DNA of 51,865 bases from positions 1 through 51,865 of the IMG/VR virus record IMGVR_UViG_3300044800_000305. The stretch is one strand, 5' to 3'. This document shows positions 1 to 7,043 of the stretch, piece by piece. The DNA is from a virus. A program made the translations under genes and the position numbers. The notes beneath the pieces are model-generated. The model ran no database searches and was not told where the DNA came from. It saw nothing but the letters and a program-made list of their open reading frames with translations. Numbering within the stretch: the stretch's first letter is position 1; each line of letters opens with the position of its first letter.

Positions 1-670
1 CGGCTAATTGTCCCGTATCAACCGCCTTCTTGCCTGCGGCACGACCTGCTGCTACTTGATGTTCATGCGTCCGCAGGTTGGCTAATTGTCCGCTCTCAAC
101 ATTTTTACGGCCTTGAACGCGTCCATTTTCAATATTCTTTGGGCCTTGAAGCCGTCCCAGCCGTTGTATATGACCGCTTTCTACTGCTTTACGGCCGCTT
201 AGGCGTCTACTTAATTTTTGATTTTGGGTTTCGGGAGTTCTTCGGGCTAGTTCTCTAATCCTAGCTAAGTGTCCGTTTTCAGCGTTTTTGCGACCAAACA
301 CCCGACTTATTTCGATTTGAGCTACCTGACCTCGCCTGTAAATTTCGGCATAGCGGGGCAACTCGTCTTCGCTGATTTGGGTTGCATGCTTCATTCCAAC
401 CATGAGGAAGAACGCTTGTTGAAACGGGATACAAGTTGGGGCGCATAACGCGAGCCAGTAATGGGCCTTAAGGTGATTTTCAGTGGTTAAGCGGATCAGA
501 TTACTGGGGGTTTTAGAGAACTCTGGAAACTCCTTTTTGGGGAGGATGTGGTGTTTATGGCCCCCATTTTGTAGTGGGGGTAGGGATTCAATGAAGGCGA
601 AGTAGGGGGTGAAATCCGTATTCGGACACCGAACGGATAACGTCTTACGCAAAGCAGCGTAGATGATCAT
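1..670 (-). CDS. Homing-endonuclease-like protein with GRKNxExG repeats (C-terminus beyond window)
   Basis: The frame is open from ATG 670 to base 1, about 223 residues, so the C-terminus lies outside. The N-terminal third has an HNH-type signature: HKHHILPKKEF, then NLIRLTTENHLKAHYWL. From about residue 125 a roughly 18-residue motif recurs (GRKNAENGHL, GRKAVESGHI, GPKNIENGR, GRKNVESGQL, GKKAVDTGQL), like the NUMOD-type DNA-binding repeats of homing endonucleases. GAGG stands 4 nt before the ATG. It faces away from the plus-strand genes, as selfish genes often do. A related motif ends the protein at 20653-21135. The family is inferred from motifs only. Confidence 0.7.
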   Translation of the reverse strand, partial: MIIYAALRKTLSVRCPNTDFTPYFAFIESLPPLQNGGHKHHILPKKEFPEFSKTPSNLIRLTTENHLKAHYWLALCAPTCIPFQQAFFLMVGMKHATQISEDELPRYAEIYRRGQVAQIEISRVFGRKNAENGHLARIRELARRTPETQNQKLSRRLSGRKAVESGHIQRLGRLQGPKNIENGRVQGRKNVESGQLANLRTHEHQVAAGRAAGKKAVDTGQLA

Positions 671-708
671 ATCGCCTCAATTAAGCTGGACACACGTCCA
701 AGCTGGGC

Positions 709-729
709 TTGACCTGTGATTGGGGTCAA
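709..729. repeat. Short inverted repeat TTGACC/GGTCAA
   Basis: A 6-bp perfect inverted repeat with a 9-nt loop lies between the divergent gene at 670 and promoter 764-793. It could be an operator or a weak hairpin. The rest of 671-763 shows nothing recognisable. Confidence 0.25.
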
Positions 730-763
730 CCCCTACCTAAAGGAGCAAAAGCGTAATTTCTTC

Positions 764-793
764 TAGCTGAATTCCCCGGCCCCGCTGTATACT
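764..793 (+). promoter_or_regulatory. Phage box promoter P1
   Basis: TAGCTG (764-769), 18-bp spacer with AATTCCCC, then TATACT (788-793). This is one member of the repeated promoter family of this window. It drives the small membrane-protein genes from 821. Confidence 0.75.
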
Positions 794-820
794 ATGGTCA
801 TGAAGGCACTAGGAACGTTC

Positions 821-964
821 ATGAAGCCCAGCTATTGGGATGTCCTCTGGGAAGGGCGCACGGTCCTGTACACGCTTCTGGTCATCCTCTGCTTTCAACC
901 GAGCGCGGTGGGATGCTTTTTCGCTTGGCTCATAATCGCCGCCGTCCGGCACGAGGCGAGATAG
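821..964 (+). CDS. Small membrane protein, 47 aa
   Basis: The start ATG 821 has AGGAACG 7-10 nt upstream and lies downstream of the expected transcription start of P1. In-frame ATGs at 794 and 800 would sit on or right after the -10. The protein has hydrophobic stretches at about residues 17-30 and 33-42 and a basic tail, so it is probably an inner-membrane protein. It opens a run of three small membrane proteins (821-1356). No family is recognised. Confidence 0.6.
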   Translation: MKPSYWDVLWEGRTVLYTLLVILCFQPSAVGCFFAWLIIAAVRHEAR

Positions 965-972
965 GGAGCGAC

Positions 973-1131
973 ATGACCAAGTTCCTCAATCGCTTCCTCG
1001 GGCGCTGTTTCACGCCGGAGGGCAGCCGTACCCTCAACCGTTGGGGCTGGCTGTTCCTTTGCGCCTGCCTCGTCCTCGACCTGTATGTGAACAATTGGGT
1101 CATCGGTTTGATCCTGCGGGCGAGCCGATGA
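973..1131 (+). CDS. Small membrane protein, 52 aa
   Basis: ATG 973 follows GGGAGCG with good spacing, 8 nt after the previous stop. A basic N-terminus is followed by one or two hydrophobic helices (WGWLFLCACLVLDLYV, then VIGLILRAS). An ORF in this frame reaches back to 835 but lacks a ribosome site there. Function is unknown. Confidence 0.6.
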   Translation: MTKFLNRFLGRCFTPEGSRTLNRWGWLFLCACLVLDLYVNNWVIGLILRASR

Positions 1132-1173
1132 GGAGTGAATAAAGCGCAAATAAACCGCTTTTTGGAGATCATA

Positions 1174-1356
1174 ATGCTCTTTTTTCTTCAACAACCGGAA
1201 ACCTTTTGGACGCTGCTCCACGACAAGGCCCATTGGGAATTCGAGATATTCCTGATGCTGCTCTTCGACGGCATCATCGGAGCCCTATTGTGGCCTTTCA
1301 TCAAGAGGCACTGGAACCACCACATCGACCGGGACAAGAAAGAAGGAAACGCGTAG
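1174..1356 (+). CDS. Small membrane protein, 60 aa
   Basis: ATG 1174 is preceded by GGAG at 6-7 nt. The in-frame GTG at 1135 overlaps its own would-be ribosome site and is less likely. The protein has a central hydrophobic segment (FLMLLFDGIIGALLWPFI) and a charged C-terminal tail rich in His, Arg and Lys. It is the third of the co-transcribed small membrane proteins after P1. Function is unknown. Confidence 0.6.
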   Translation: MLFFLQQPETFWTLLHDKAHWEFEIFLMLLFDGIIGALLWPFIKRHWNHHIDRDKKEGNA

Positions 1357-1400
1357 CGGTCATAAGCTTTGCGATTCGGCATCGAAAGAGAGGATTCAGA

Positions 1401-1649
1401 ATAAACTGCACCAGATGCGAGGGGACGGGATTCCTGAATGCGGAGCAAATCCCGCAGCAGATTCAGGAGGGCGGCGCGGAAGTGATGCGCCATTGGTGCG
1501 CGGTCAACAAGACAGACGCGCAAGTCTGCGACTGCTGCGGCGACGGCGACGGACGGTACGGCGAGCCGGGCCAGCACCATACCTCCATCGACCCCGTGGG
1601 CAAGGACGGCCCCTATGCCTACAACGGCGGCCTGTGCGAATGCCATTGA
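1401..1649 (+). CDS. Small cysteine-rich protein, possible ATA start
   Basis: The frame has CTRCEGTGF near its start and CDCCGDGDG later, both like DnaJ-type zinc knuckles (CxxCxGxG). It ends GGLCECH. No ATG, GTG or TTG lies between the previous stop and the first knuckle. An ATA at 1401 has GAGAGG at the right distance, so I place a non-standard start there, with low certainty. Similar knuckles occur in the proteins at 9981, 10235 and 19304. Confidence 0.45.
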   Translation: MNCTRCEGTGFLNAEQIPQQIQEGGAEVMRHWCAVNKTDAQVCDCCGDGDGRYGEPGQHHTSIDPVGKDGPYAYNGGLCECH

Positions 1650-1673
1650 AATTCGGGGCGTTTGGGGTATTAT
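1646..1673 (+). promoter_or_regulatory. Sigma70-like promoter TTGAAA-16-TATTAT
   Basis: TTGAAA (1646-1651), 16-bp spacer and TATTAT (1668-1673) overlap the end of the preceding gene and precede the zinc-finger gene at 1691. The same TATTAT core occurs at 25234 and 49590. Confidence 0.5.
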
Positions 1674-1690
1674 AGGGATGGAGGCTCCAC

Positions 1691-1894
1691 ATGGCACCCT
1701 TCAAGTTTTTCAAGGTAAAGAAGGAAAGGGGCGGCAAGACGTTCCACGTGTGCGTCGCCCGAGCCGGGGCGAACGGCACGGGGCGGACCCTGCCGTACCT
1801 CTGCGGCTTCTGCAAGGACAAGGACGGGAAGCCCACGATGGCGTTCCGCTCCAAGAAAGAGCGCCGCAGGCACGCCAACACGTGCCCGAGATGA
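1691..1894 (+). CDS. Zinc-finger protein, C2HC type, 67 aa
   Basis: ATG 1691 has GGAGG 7 nt upstream. The C-terminal half holds LCGFCKDKDG and then RRHANTC, a C-x2-C...H-x3-C pattern that would bind one zinc ion. The rest is basic (many Lys and Arg), which suggests nucleic-acid binding. It is followed closely by 1916. No named family is recognised. Confidence 0.6.
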   Translation: MAPFKFFKVKKERGGKTFHVCVARAGANGTGRTLPYLCGFCKDKDGKPTMAFRSKKERRRHANTCPR

Positions 1895-1915
1895 TGCAAC
1901 GGGAGATGAAAAGCC

Positions 1916-2296
1916 ATGGCAAGAGCCGAACAGCGGCAAGCTAAGGACGATTCGTTCCCGACGCCGGAAGCGAAGATCAAGGAGTTGCGGAAACAGCGGG
2001 ACCCGAAGCTGGGGCAGATCGCCGTGAATCGGTATGACTTCATCGACGCTTTAATCGAGGCATTCGATGAAAATCCGGCGGACCTGAAGAGAACAAAAGA
2101 TGAACTCCGGCGGGTCAGCGATGAACGCGCCCAGATGTATCTCAACAACCAAGAGCTTGAAGCCAGCATAAAGGCGGTTCATGATAGAAACGTCGAGTTG
2201 GCGGCAGAGAATGAGTCTCTTCGTGGACAAATAACCGTGGTGGTAAATCAAACATTGCCGCCAAAAGAGGAGACCGGAGGAGACCCTCCGTTTTAG
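1916..2296 (+). CDS. Coiled-coil protein, 126 aa
   Basis: ATG 1916 follows a GGGAG motif. The N-terminus is charged, and residues about 50-110 read as a long heptad-rich helix (LKRTKDELRRV, then NQELEASIK and VELAAENESLR), so a dimeric coiled coil is likely. The stop codon is embedded in a terminator-like hairpin (2275-2294). Function is unknown. Confidence 0.6.
   Translation: MARAEQRQAKDDSFPTPEAKIKELRKQRDPKLGQIAVNRYDFIDALIEAFDENPADLKRTKDELRRVSDERAQMYLNNQELEASIKAVHDRNVELAAENESLRGQITVVVNQTLPPKEETGGDPPF
2275..2294 (+). terminator. Intrinsic terminator overlapping the stop of 1916-2296
   Basis: CGGAGG, loop AGAC, CCTCCG, then TTTT: a 6-bp perfect stem and a short T-run. It is short but well placed and marks the 5' side of the structured-RNA candidate. 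Confidence 0.5.
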
Positions 2297-2304
2297 AGAT
2301 TCCT

Positions 2305-2436
2305 GACGCGGGCGCATGGGAAACTCGTGTCTCAGCTTACGCTGAGGGCGAACTGACGGCGGCTACGTGCTGCCGAACTGATACCGCAACCGCTAGGGAT
2401 AGGGGAGAGAACTCACGTGCCTCTCCCCGGCGCTTT
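2305..2436 (+). ncRNA. Candidate structured RNA with three hairpins and a terminator
   Basis: This gene-free stretch folds into consecutive hairpins: GCATGGG/CTCGTGT (2314-2330, with G-U pairs), CTCAGC/GCTGAG with loop TTAC (2331-2346) and CGGCGGC/GCTGCCG (2357-2375, one G-U). The perfect 8-bp terminator at 2402-2436 follows. The string CGAACTGA occurs on both sides of hairpin 3. No tRNA T-loop or known riboswitch core is recognisable. The 5' end and a dedicated promoter are not evident. Confidence 0.45.
2402..2436 (+). terminator. Strong intrinsic terminator
   Basis: GGGGAGAG (2402-2409) pairs perfectly with CTCTCCCC (2421-2428), followed within a few bases by CTTTT. It ends the structured-RNA candidate. 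Confidence 0.7.
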
Positions 2437-2437
2437 T

Positions 2438-2587
2438 ATGAACCTGGCGTTTTCTTCCGCCGCCCTCGACCCCATGATCGGCACGCCGCTCGGCCCGGAG
2501 GAAGCCCGCTCTGGCACTTGGACCACCTTGCGATACGCGAAGAAGAAAAAGAAGCCCTGTGATATAATCTATCCGAGGACGCCATGA
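2438..2587 (+). CDS. Short hypothetical protein, 49 aa
   Basis: ATG 2438 directly follows the terminator T-run. The ORF ends with a lysine run and overlaps the next start (ATGA at 2584). An extended -10 TATAAT lies inside its 3' end. Ribosome site support is weak, so it may not be translated. Confidence 0.35.
   Translation: MNLAFSSAALDPMIGTPLGPEEARSGTWTTLRYAKKKKKPCDIIYPRTP
2560..2568 (+). promoter_or_regulatory. Extended -10 (TGATATAAT)
   Basis: A perfect TATAAT preceded by TGn lies 15 nt before ATG 2584. No good -35 is visible, as is usual for extended -10 promoters. It would transcribe 2584-3083. Confidence 0.45.
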
Positions 2588-2739
2588 ACAGAGCCGGCAT
2601 GATCCGGATGATGATTTCCCTTCACAAAAAGGTTGATGCCGGAGCCTTATCTGACGCCGGATGGCGGGAATACCAAGAAGAGCGACGCGTTATGGAAGCC
2701 GAACTGAAGAAACAGGAAAAGCGGTGGTGGAGACGGTGA
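2584..2739 (+). CDS. Small basic helical protein, 51 aa
   Basis: ATG 2584 follows CCGAGGACGCC. The protein is short, Met-rich at the start, and mostly charged helix ending KRWWRR. Its stop overlaps the next start (TGATG). Function is unknown. The tight coupling to 2739 supports translation. Confidence 0.55.
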   Translation: MNRAGMIRMMISLHKKVDAGALSDAGWREYQEERRVMEAELKKQEKRWWRR

Positions 2740-3083
2740 TGAACAAATGGCTGAAGCGATTCACCGCCGCCATGCGGGATCACGCCGCGCTGAAGACGAT
2801 GACCAAGGACGCGCCCGCTGGCGCGTGGCCGCCGGAATACAGGGAACTGGCGGAAAAAATCCACGCCATGGGGCGGGACCACTTCAACATCGACATCATC
2901 GTGGAGATGAATGAAGAGGAAAAACGGGAAGAGACCCCGCTTGAGGAAGCCTACCGCGCCATGTGCAAGATGCAGGCGATGTTCCCCCATTGCCCGTTCT
3001 GCGGCCGGAAGTTCCCCGGCCATTGCCAAGACACATGCATCATAGTCCGGACCTATGCTGCGATCCGCAAAGAACAAGAGTAG
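2739..3083 (+). CDS. Zinc-knuckle protein, 114 aa
   Basis: It starts at ATG 2739 in a TGATG junction. The N-terminal 85 residues are helical and charged. The C-terminal part has CPFCGRKFPGHCQDTC, a CxxC...C...C cluster fit for one zinc. Its TAG stop is also the first three bases of the -35 box of promoter 3081-3110. No family is recognised. Confidence 0.6.
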   Translation: MNKWLKRFTAAMRDHAALKTMTKDAPAGAWPPEYRELAEKIHAMGRDHFNIDIIVEMNEEEKREETPLEEAYRAMCKMQAMFPHCPFCGRKFPGHCQDTCIIVRTYAAIRKEQE

Positions 3084-3110
3084 CTAAAACCCCCTGCTCC
3101 GCTGTATACT
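3081..3110 (+). promoter_or_regulatory. Phage box promoter P2
   Basis: TAGCTA (3081-3086), 18-bp spacer with AAACCCCC, TATACT (3105-3110). The box begins with the TAG stop of the upstream gene, as at 6499. Confidence 0.75.
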
Positions 3111-3137
3111 GGTATTGTGACTTCAGGAGGTCCGGGC

Positions 3138-3374
3138 ATGAAGCGTCCGAGGAAAGATGGACTTTGCACCATCTGTCATGAGCGCCCTGCTTTGTTCAAA
3201 CGCAGGGGCGTGGTCAAGCGGGACAGGGACCACAATGTCTGCTTGCAATGCTTCAGGTCGCTCGACAACCGGAATCGTGCGATGCTGATCGCCGGAGAGG
3301 AAAATGGAGAAGCTGAGCATACTGATCTGGGACGATCCGATGCTGTCCAAGGTCTGCGAGAAGCTGGACGATAA
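3138..3374 (+). CDS. Small zinc-finger protein, 78 aa
   Basis: ATG 3138 has AGGAGG 7 nt upstream, the best ribosome site here. CTIC and CLQC, 31 residues apart, form a four-cysteine zinc site within a basic protein. Its last 71 bases overlap the start of the deformylase gene in another frame, which is long even for a phage, so translation may couple the two. Confidence 0.55.
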   Translation: MKRPRKDGLCTICHERPALFKRRGVVKRDRDHNVCLQCFRSLDNRNRAMLIAGEENGEAEHTDLGRSDAVQGLREAGR

Positions 3375-3825
3375 CGAGTTCGGCCCCCAACTGGAGCTAT
3401 TCGGTCGGCAGCTTATCGCCACCATGAACGGCAAGACCGGCATCGGTCTCGCCGCCTGTCAAGTCGGTACGTTGAAACGCATGTTCGTGATGCGGTTTCC
3501 CGACCACGAGAAATTGCCTTCGATAGCGGTTTGCAACCCGACGCTGGTCCTTAGCGGGCCGACGCTTCAGGAACGTGAAGGATGTCTCTCGTTGCCGGGG
3601 ATATATATTCCGGTTGACCGTTCAGAAAACGCAACGATGCAGTATCGCGACCCCCTCGGGAAGATGGAGGAACTGATACTCGACAAGTGGGATGCTCGCG
3701 TAGCGCAGCATGAATTTGATCACATCAACGGGATATTTTTTCTGAGTCGAGTATCTCGTCAAGTACGCAGGGCGGCTTTGCGGGAATGGGCCGAAGTCAA
3801 AGACAAGTACGCGATAGGGGCATGA
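3304..3825 (+). CDS. def: Peptide deformylase
   Basis: This metalloenzyme removes the formyl group from the N-terminal methionine of new proteins. All three family motifs are present: GIGLAACQVG (motif 1), EGCLSLPG (motif 2, metal-binding Cys) and QHEFDHINGIFF (motif 3, HExxH-type metal ligands and catalytic Glu). At 173 aa it has the usual length for bacterial enzymes, whereas some phage versions are shorter. ATG 3304 follows GGAGAGGAAA. Phage deformylases are known, for example in cyanophages. Here it sits among unrelated small genes. Confidence 0.93.
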   Translation: MEKLSILIWDDPMLSKVCEKLDDNEFGPQLELFGRQLIATMNGKTGIGLAACQVGTLKRMFVMRFPDHEKLPSIAVCNPTLVLSGPTLQEREGCLSLPGIYIPVDRSENATMQYRDPLGKMEELILDKWDARVAQHEFDHINGIFFLSRVSRQVRRAALREWAEVKDKYAIGA

Positions 3826-4071
3826 GTGGCTGATTACACGGAGCAGCGGTTCGACTACTCGGGCGGCCGGGCAGATGCGCCGGAGTTGATATGCGGCGAT
3901 TGCGGCGAGACCGACCGGGGCAAGTTCTACGGCTGGGCCCTGAAAGAGGGCGATTTCCCGCGCCTGTGCAAAGCTTGCGGGATCAAGCGGGCGAAGACGA
4001 TGTACGTCCGCTACAGGGCGTGGGAAGACCGCTACAGGGAATGGGCGAAAACGCGAGAAGGAGACCTATGA
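3826..4071 (+). CDS. Four-cysteine zinc protein, 81 aa
   Basis: A GTG start directly abuts the deformylase stop. ICGDCGETDR and LCKACGIKR, about 24 residues apart, form a treble-clef-like zinc site. The C-terminus is helical and rich in Arg, Tyr and Trp. Function is unknown, possibly nucleic-acid binding. Confidence 0.6.
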   Translation: MADYTEQRFDYSGGRADAPELICGDCGETDRGKFYGWALKEGDFPRLCKACGIKRAKTMYVRYRAWEDRYREWAKTREGDL

Positions 4072-4310
4072 TGCAAAGCGTGGCGACGGGCGTTTACAAG
4101 GCCGAGGGGCAGCCGGACATCGTCGTGCTCTACGGCGGCGAAATCAAGGACGATCCCAAGCATACCGGACCTTGGATTCAATGGCGGTTCCCGTGGGAGA
4201 CCGATGTCGATTACACAACCACGCTGGTCTTCCAGTTCGAATCCATACTCGGTGCAGTCGGGTACGAACTGAAAGAGCCTCGGGAATCCATCGGGATGCA
4301 GTTCAAATGA
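4068..4310 (+). CDS. Hypothetical protein, 80 aa
   Basis: Two ATGs (4068 and 4071) follow AAGGAGACCT, and either could be used. The protein is beta-rich and acidic, with no motif I recognise. It overlaps its neighbours on both sides (ATGA junctions), which supports it being a real operon member. Confidence 0.55.
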   Translation: MMQSVATGVYKAEGQPDIVVLYGGEIKDDPKHTGPWIQWRFPWETDVDYTTTLVFQFESILGAVGYELKEPRESIGMQFK

Positions 4311-4408
4311 GCAGACGGGTCGGGCGATACTCTTGCCACGGATGGGTCGGTCCGAACCACTACTGGGTCGGCCATGCGTTTCCTAGCTGGCTGAAATACT
4401 GCCTATGA
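4307..4408 (+). CDS. Very short protein, 33 aa
   Basis: It starts in an ATGA junction at 4307 and ends in another at 4405. It is rich in Trp, Gly and aromatic residues. Its reality rests only on the perfect coupling at both ends. Confidence 0.4.
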   Translation: MSRRVGRYSCHGWVGPNHYWVGHAFPSWLKYCL

Positions 4409-4587
4409 AAGAATTTTTGCGTGGAATCCTGTTCGTCATTTGTGTATACTTCGGATGGGACGAGTTCAAGGCGGAAGAGGGCACGTTCTGGTTCCGTTTC
4501 CTGGACTGGGTGTACGGGGGCGAGGCGGAGCCGGAGTTCGATAGCTGGTTCCCGGAGGACGACGATGAGGGGAAAAATAACGGTTGA
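4405..4587 (+). CDS. Small acidic membrane-associated protein, 60 aa
   Basis: ATG 4405 lies in an ATGA overlap. The N-terminus is a hydrophobic helix (FLRGILFVICVYFGW), and the rest is strongly acidic with Phe and Trp. It may be a membrane-anchored peptide. Function is unknown. Confidence 0.55.
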   Translation: MKEFLRGILFVICVYFGWDEFKAEEGTFWFRFLDWVYGGEAEPEFDSWFPEDDDEGKNNG

Positions 4588-4795
4588 GATTTCCAACATC
4601 ACCGAGGCGCAGGCGCAGGAATTCGCCCGCCTGTTCGGCTGGATGAATGTCCTCGGCGAAAGCGGAAGTTCCCGTGGAGCCCGGATCAGCTACGATGGCG
4701 ATGGCGGGGCTCGGGCGGTCATCCGGGTGGACGGCGAGGAGCCGACGTTCGAAGGCAAACTCGATTGTTGGAATAATCAATTCCTTTTTGATTAG
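4565..4795 (+). CDS. Hypothetical protein, 76 aa
   Basis: ATG 4565 overlaps the previous gene by 23 bases, with GGAGGACGACG as ribosome site. The beta-alpha pattern (KITVEISNITEAQAQEF at the start, then RAVIRVDG) suggests a small ferredoxin-like fold. No family is recognised. Confidence 0.55.
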   Translation: MRGKITVEISNITEAQAQEFARLFGWMNVLGESGSSRGARISYDGDGGARAVIRVDGEEPTFEGKLDCWNNQFLFD

Positions 4796-4801
4796 AGGCC
4801 C

Positions 4802-5017
4802 ATGGATTACCTAGATACCAGATATCTCGACCTGAGGCCCCCCCCCTTCTGCCCGGCGTGCAGGAAAATCGTCGGGATACGGTGGGCGAGAAACGAAACG
4901 GCGAAATGCCAGAACCGCGGGCACAAAGACATGATGCATGTCTTTTACGCCCACCCCCGCACATACAGGAAATTGGGGTATAGCTGGATGGCCAAGATCG
5001 CGGGAGAAGAGGATTAG
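4802..5017 (+). CDS. Cysteine/histidine protein, 71 aa
   Basis: ATG 4802 follows AGAGGCCC. FCPACRK is followed by a later C and several H (CQNRGHKDMMH), a possible zinc site. It is basic with an acidic tail (GEED). Function is unknown. Confidence 0.55.
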   Translation: MDYLDTRYLDLRPPPFCPACRKIVGIRWARNETAKCQNRGHKDMMHVFYAHPRTYRKLGYSWMAKIAGEED

Positions 5018-5027
5018 GGAGACCAAG

Positions 5028-5372
5028 ATGACGACAAGCGACCAATCGATCCAGTTCTATTACATCCTGTCGCTGAAACACTCCAAGGGCAGCGACGCCC
5101 TGCTGTGGTGGGGACCGCGGGATTGTGGGTACACGATCGCGCTGGACAAGGCGGGGAAATACTCGCAAGAAACGATTGAAGCACATCCCAGCTACTACAA
5201 CGACCTGCGGAACACCATGGCGGTCAAGTGCGAGGACGCCGAGGCGCTGGCGCACAGGATTCTGGGCCGGGAAGCGTTCTTCCAGCTTGCCCGGCTGTAC
5301 CACGTCGAACACCCCGAGACGCTGCTGTATCAGGAAGAGACACAACATATAGCCACTTCAGATAGGGCCTAA
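5028..5372 (+). CDS. Hypothetical protein, 114 aa
   Basis: ATG 5028 follows GGGAGACCAAG. Short phage proteins of this kind (ending in an ILGREAF...LYHVEHPE segment) are familiar to me only as uncharacterised. The N-terminus reads YYILSLKHS, then WWGP, then GYTIALDKAG, a beta-rich small domain. A GC-rich hairpin follows the stop. Confidence 0.55.
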   Translation: MTTSDQSIQFYYILSLKHSKGSDALLWWGPRDCGYTIALDKAGKYSQETIEAHPSYYNDLRNTMAVKCEDAEALAHRILGREAFFQLARLYHVEHPETLLYQEETQHIATSDRA

Positions 5373-5387
5373 CCCGTTTCGGCATTA

Positions 5388-5407
5388 GGCCCCAAAGGGC
5401 CGGGGCC
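5388..5407 (+). promoter_or_regulatory. GC hairpin in the leader of the RNA ligase gene
   Basis: GGCCCC (5388-5393) pairs with GGGGCC (5402-5407), and the second arm holds the G-rich ribosome site of the gene at 5410. There is no T-run, so control of translation is more likely than termination. Confidence 0.35.
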
Positions 5408-5409
5408 GA

Positions 5410-6501
5410 ATGGTTCTCTTAAAAGATATTCTTTCGTTAGACGAACTGGAAAAAGACATCCAAGAAGGCTTGATCAACGTTCAAACGCATCCCAACCTGC
5501 CTCTTAGGATTTTCAACTACTCACACAGGGCGGCATCTGCGGATGTCTGGTCCCGCTCGATGTCGCTGTGCCGCGGGCTCATCGTTGATAACGACAATGT
5601 AGTCGTGGCCCGCCCGTTCCAGAAATTCTGGAATTATGCCGATCCGAGGCACCCGGAGACGATGCCCGACAACCCGCCTCCGTTCCTCCCAGAAATGACG
5701 GTCAAGCAGGACGGCAGCCTGCTGATCGGGTTCAAATACGGCGGACAAGTCGGCGTCGCCACCCGCGGAAGCTTCGCATCCGAGCAAGCCAAGTGGGCGA
5801 GCGATTGGATAAGAACCAATTCGCCCGGCCTGTCTTGGCCGGACGGATGCACGCCGCTCTGGGAAATGATCGCTGCATTCAACCAGATAGTGGTCAGTTA
5901 CGAAGGCTGGGAGGGAATAATCGCCCTAGCCTTGGTGAACAATGCCACAGGAGAAGAGACGGATCGTGCCACGCTTGAGGCGTGGGCAGCGTCACAGGGA
6001 ATCCCTGTGACTCCGTTGGTGAACAAGACACTGGAGACATGCAGCGCGGAGGATTTGCCGAATTTCGAGGGATATGTGGCGGCGTGGCGGACAGCGGGCA
6101 AGCCGCCGCTGCGGGCCAAGCTCAAGCAGGAAACCTATTTGATGCTCCATCGCATTTTGACCGGGCTCAATCCGAAGGCTGTCTGGGAGATGCTGTCGGC
6201 CGGGCAGCAGGACAAGATCGATGCGCTTTTCGCCGACGAGAAAATTCCAGAGAGCTTCAAGGCTTGGCTCTCGGGCTGGGCGACCCAGCTTCGGGACCGG
6301 TACGCCGGGATCGAGGCGGAAGCGAAAACGGTATTCGCGGGAAAGCCCGGCGGGACCCGGAAGGATGATGCGTTGTACTTCCAGAAGACCCCGCATCTGA
6401 AGGCTATTTTGTTCCTCATGTTCGACGGAAAGTCATACGACTCAACTGTTTGGGGCATGATCAAGCCGCGCGCCACGGACACGTTCAAGCAAGACGAGTA
6501 G
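5410..6501 (+). CDS. rnl1: RNA ligase, T4 Rnl1 type
   Basis: This ATP-dependent ligase joins 3'-OH and 5'-phosphate RNA ends. In T4 the family repairs tRNAs cut by host anticodon nucleases. The nucleotidyl-transferase motif I is KQDGSLLIGF at about residues 97-106, with the adenylated Lys first. An upstream LCRGLIVD and a later LWEMIAAFNQIVVSYE (motif IV-like) match Rnl1. At 363 aa it is close to T4 Rnl1 (374). ATG 5410 is chosen. No polynucleotide kinase partner lies nearby, but a CCA-adding enzyme follows 860 bp downstream. Confidence 0.88.
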   Translation: MVLLKDILSLDELEKDIQEGLINVQTHPNLPLRIFNYSHRAASADVWSRSMSLCRGLIVDNDNVVVARPFQKFWNYADPRHPETMPDNPPPFLPEMTVKQDGSLLIGFKYGGQVGVATRGSFASEQAKWASDWIRTNSPGLSWPDGCTPLWEMIAAFNQIVVSYEGWEGIIALALVNNATGEETDRATLEAWAASQGIPVTPLVNKTLETCSAEDLPNFEGYVAAWRTAGKPPLRAKLKQETYLMLHRILTGLNPKAVWEMLSAGQQDKIDALFADEKIPESFKAWLSGWATQLRDRYAGIEAEAKTVFAGKPGGTRKDDALYFQKTPHLKAILFLMFDGKSYDSTVWGMIKPRATDTFKQDE

Positions 6502-6528
6502 CTGAAATTCCCCCAACCGCTGTATACT
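6499..6528 (+). promoter_or_regulatory. Phage box promoter P3
   Basis: TAGCTG (6499-6504, starting with the ligase stop codon), 18-bp spacer AAATTCCCCCAACC..., TATACT (6523-6528). It precedes 6552 with a leader carrying GGAGGAG. Confidence 0.8.
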
Positions 6529-6551
6529 ATGGGTGGAGGAGAAAACACCAT

Positions 6552-7043
6552 ATGGAACTGTTGGTGATACTCGCTTTCTTGTTTTTACTTTGTTTTCTTT
6601 CACGAGGCAAATTGAAAGAGAAGGAAATAACTATGAACAACTCAAACTTACCGCCGCAAGGAGTGCTTCCCAATCCAAAAGGCCCCGGACCTACGGGTGT
6701 TGGGGGTTGGTTAGCTTTCAGAATTTTGATATATCTAGTTTATATGCCCCTCGCAGCTATTTATTACGCCTCTCAGAGTCCAATTCCGGTTGTCATTGGT
6801 CTTGAGGTTGTTTTTACTTGCTGGTTTGTTGTAGCTGGCGTTTTACTCTGGCGTCTTGACGCTCTTGGGGTAAAATTCGCAAAGATAGGAGAAGCCGCAA
6901 ACATCGTGATTGGACTTCTTTGTCTTTTTGCGGACCCAGCAGTGGGCCTTCAGTGCATCGTCGGGGGAAGCATTTGGCTCGCATATTTCTTTGTGTCAAA
7001 GCGGGTCAAGGATACCTATTTCCCCCAACGGGGGGCGTCCTGA
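6552..7043 (+). CDS. Polytopic membrane protein, DUF2569-like
   Basis: ATG 6552 follows GGAGGAGAAAACACCAT. The first 17 residues form one hydrophobic helix, followed by a soluble Pro/Gly stretch. GVGGWLAFRILIYLVYMPL then resembles the GIGGWL signature of DUF2569 membrane proteins, with three more hydrophobic segments. An alternative start at ATG 6633 would drop the first helix. Base composition is more A+T-rich than its neighbours, which suggests recent gain. Confidence 0.65.
   Translation: MELLVILAFLFLLCFLSRGKLKEKEITMNNSNLPPQGVLPNPKGPGPTGVGGWLAFRILIYLVYMPLAAIYYASQSPIPVVIGLEVVFTCWFVVAGVLLWRLDALGVKFAKIGEAANIVIGLLCLFADPAVGLQCIVGGSIWLAYFFVSKRVKDTYFPQRGAS

Noticed and set aside
2305-2436. tRNA or known riboswitch in the structured region
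   Set aside because: No T-loop, anticodon arm or recognised aptamer core (TPP, c-di-GMP, SAH and glutamine cores compared by eye).
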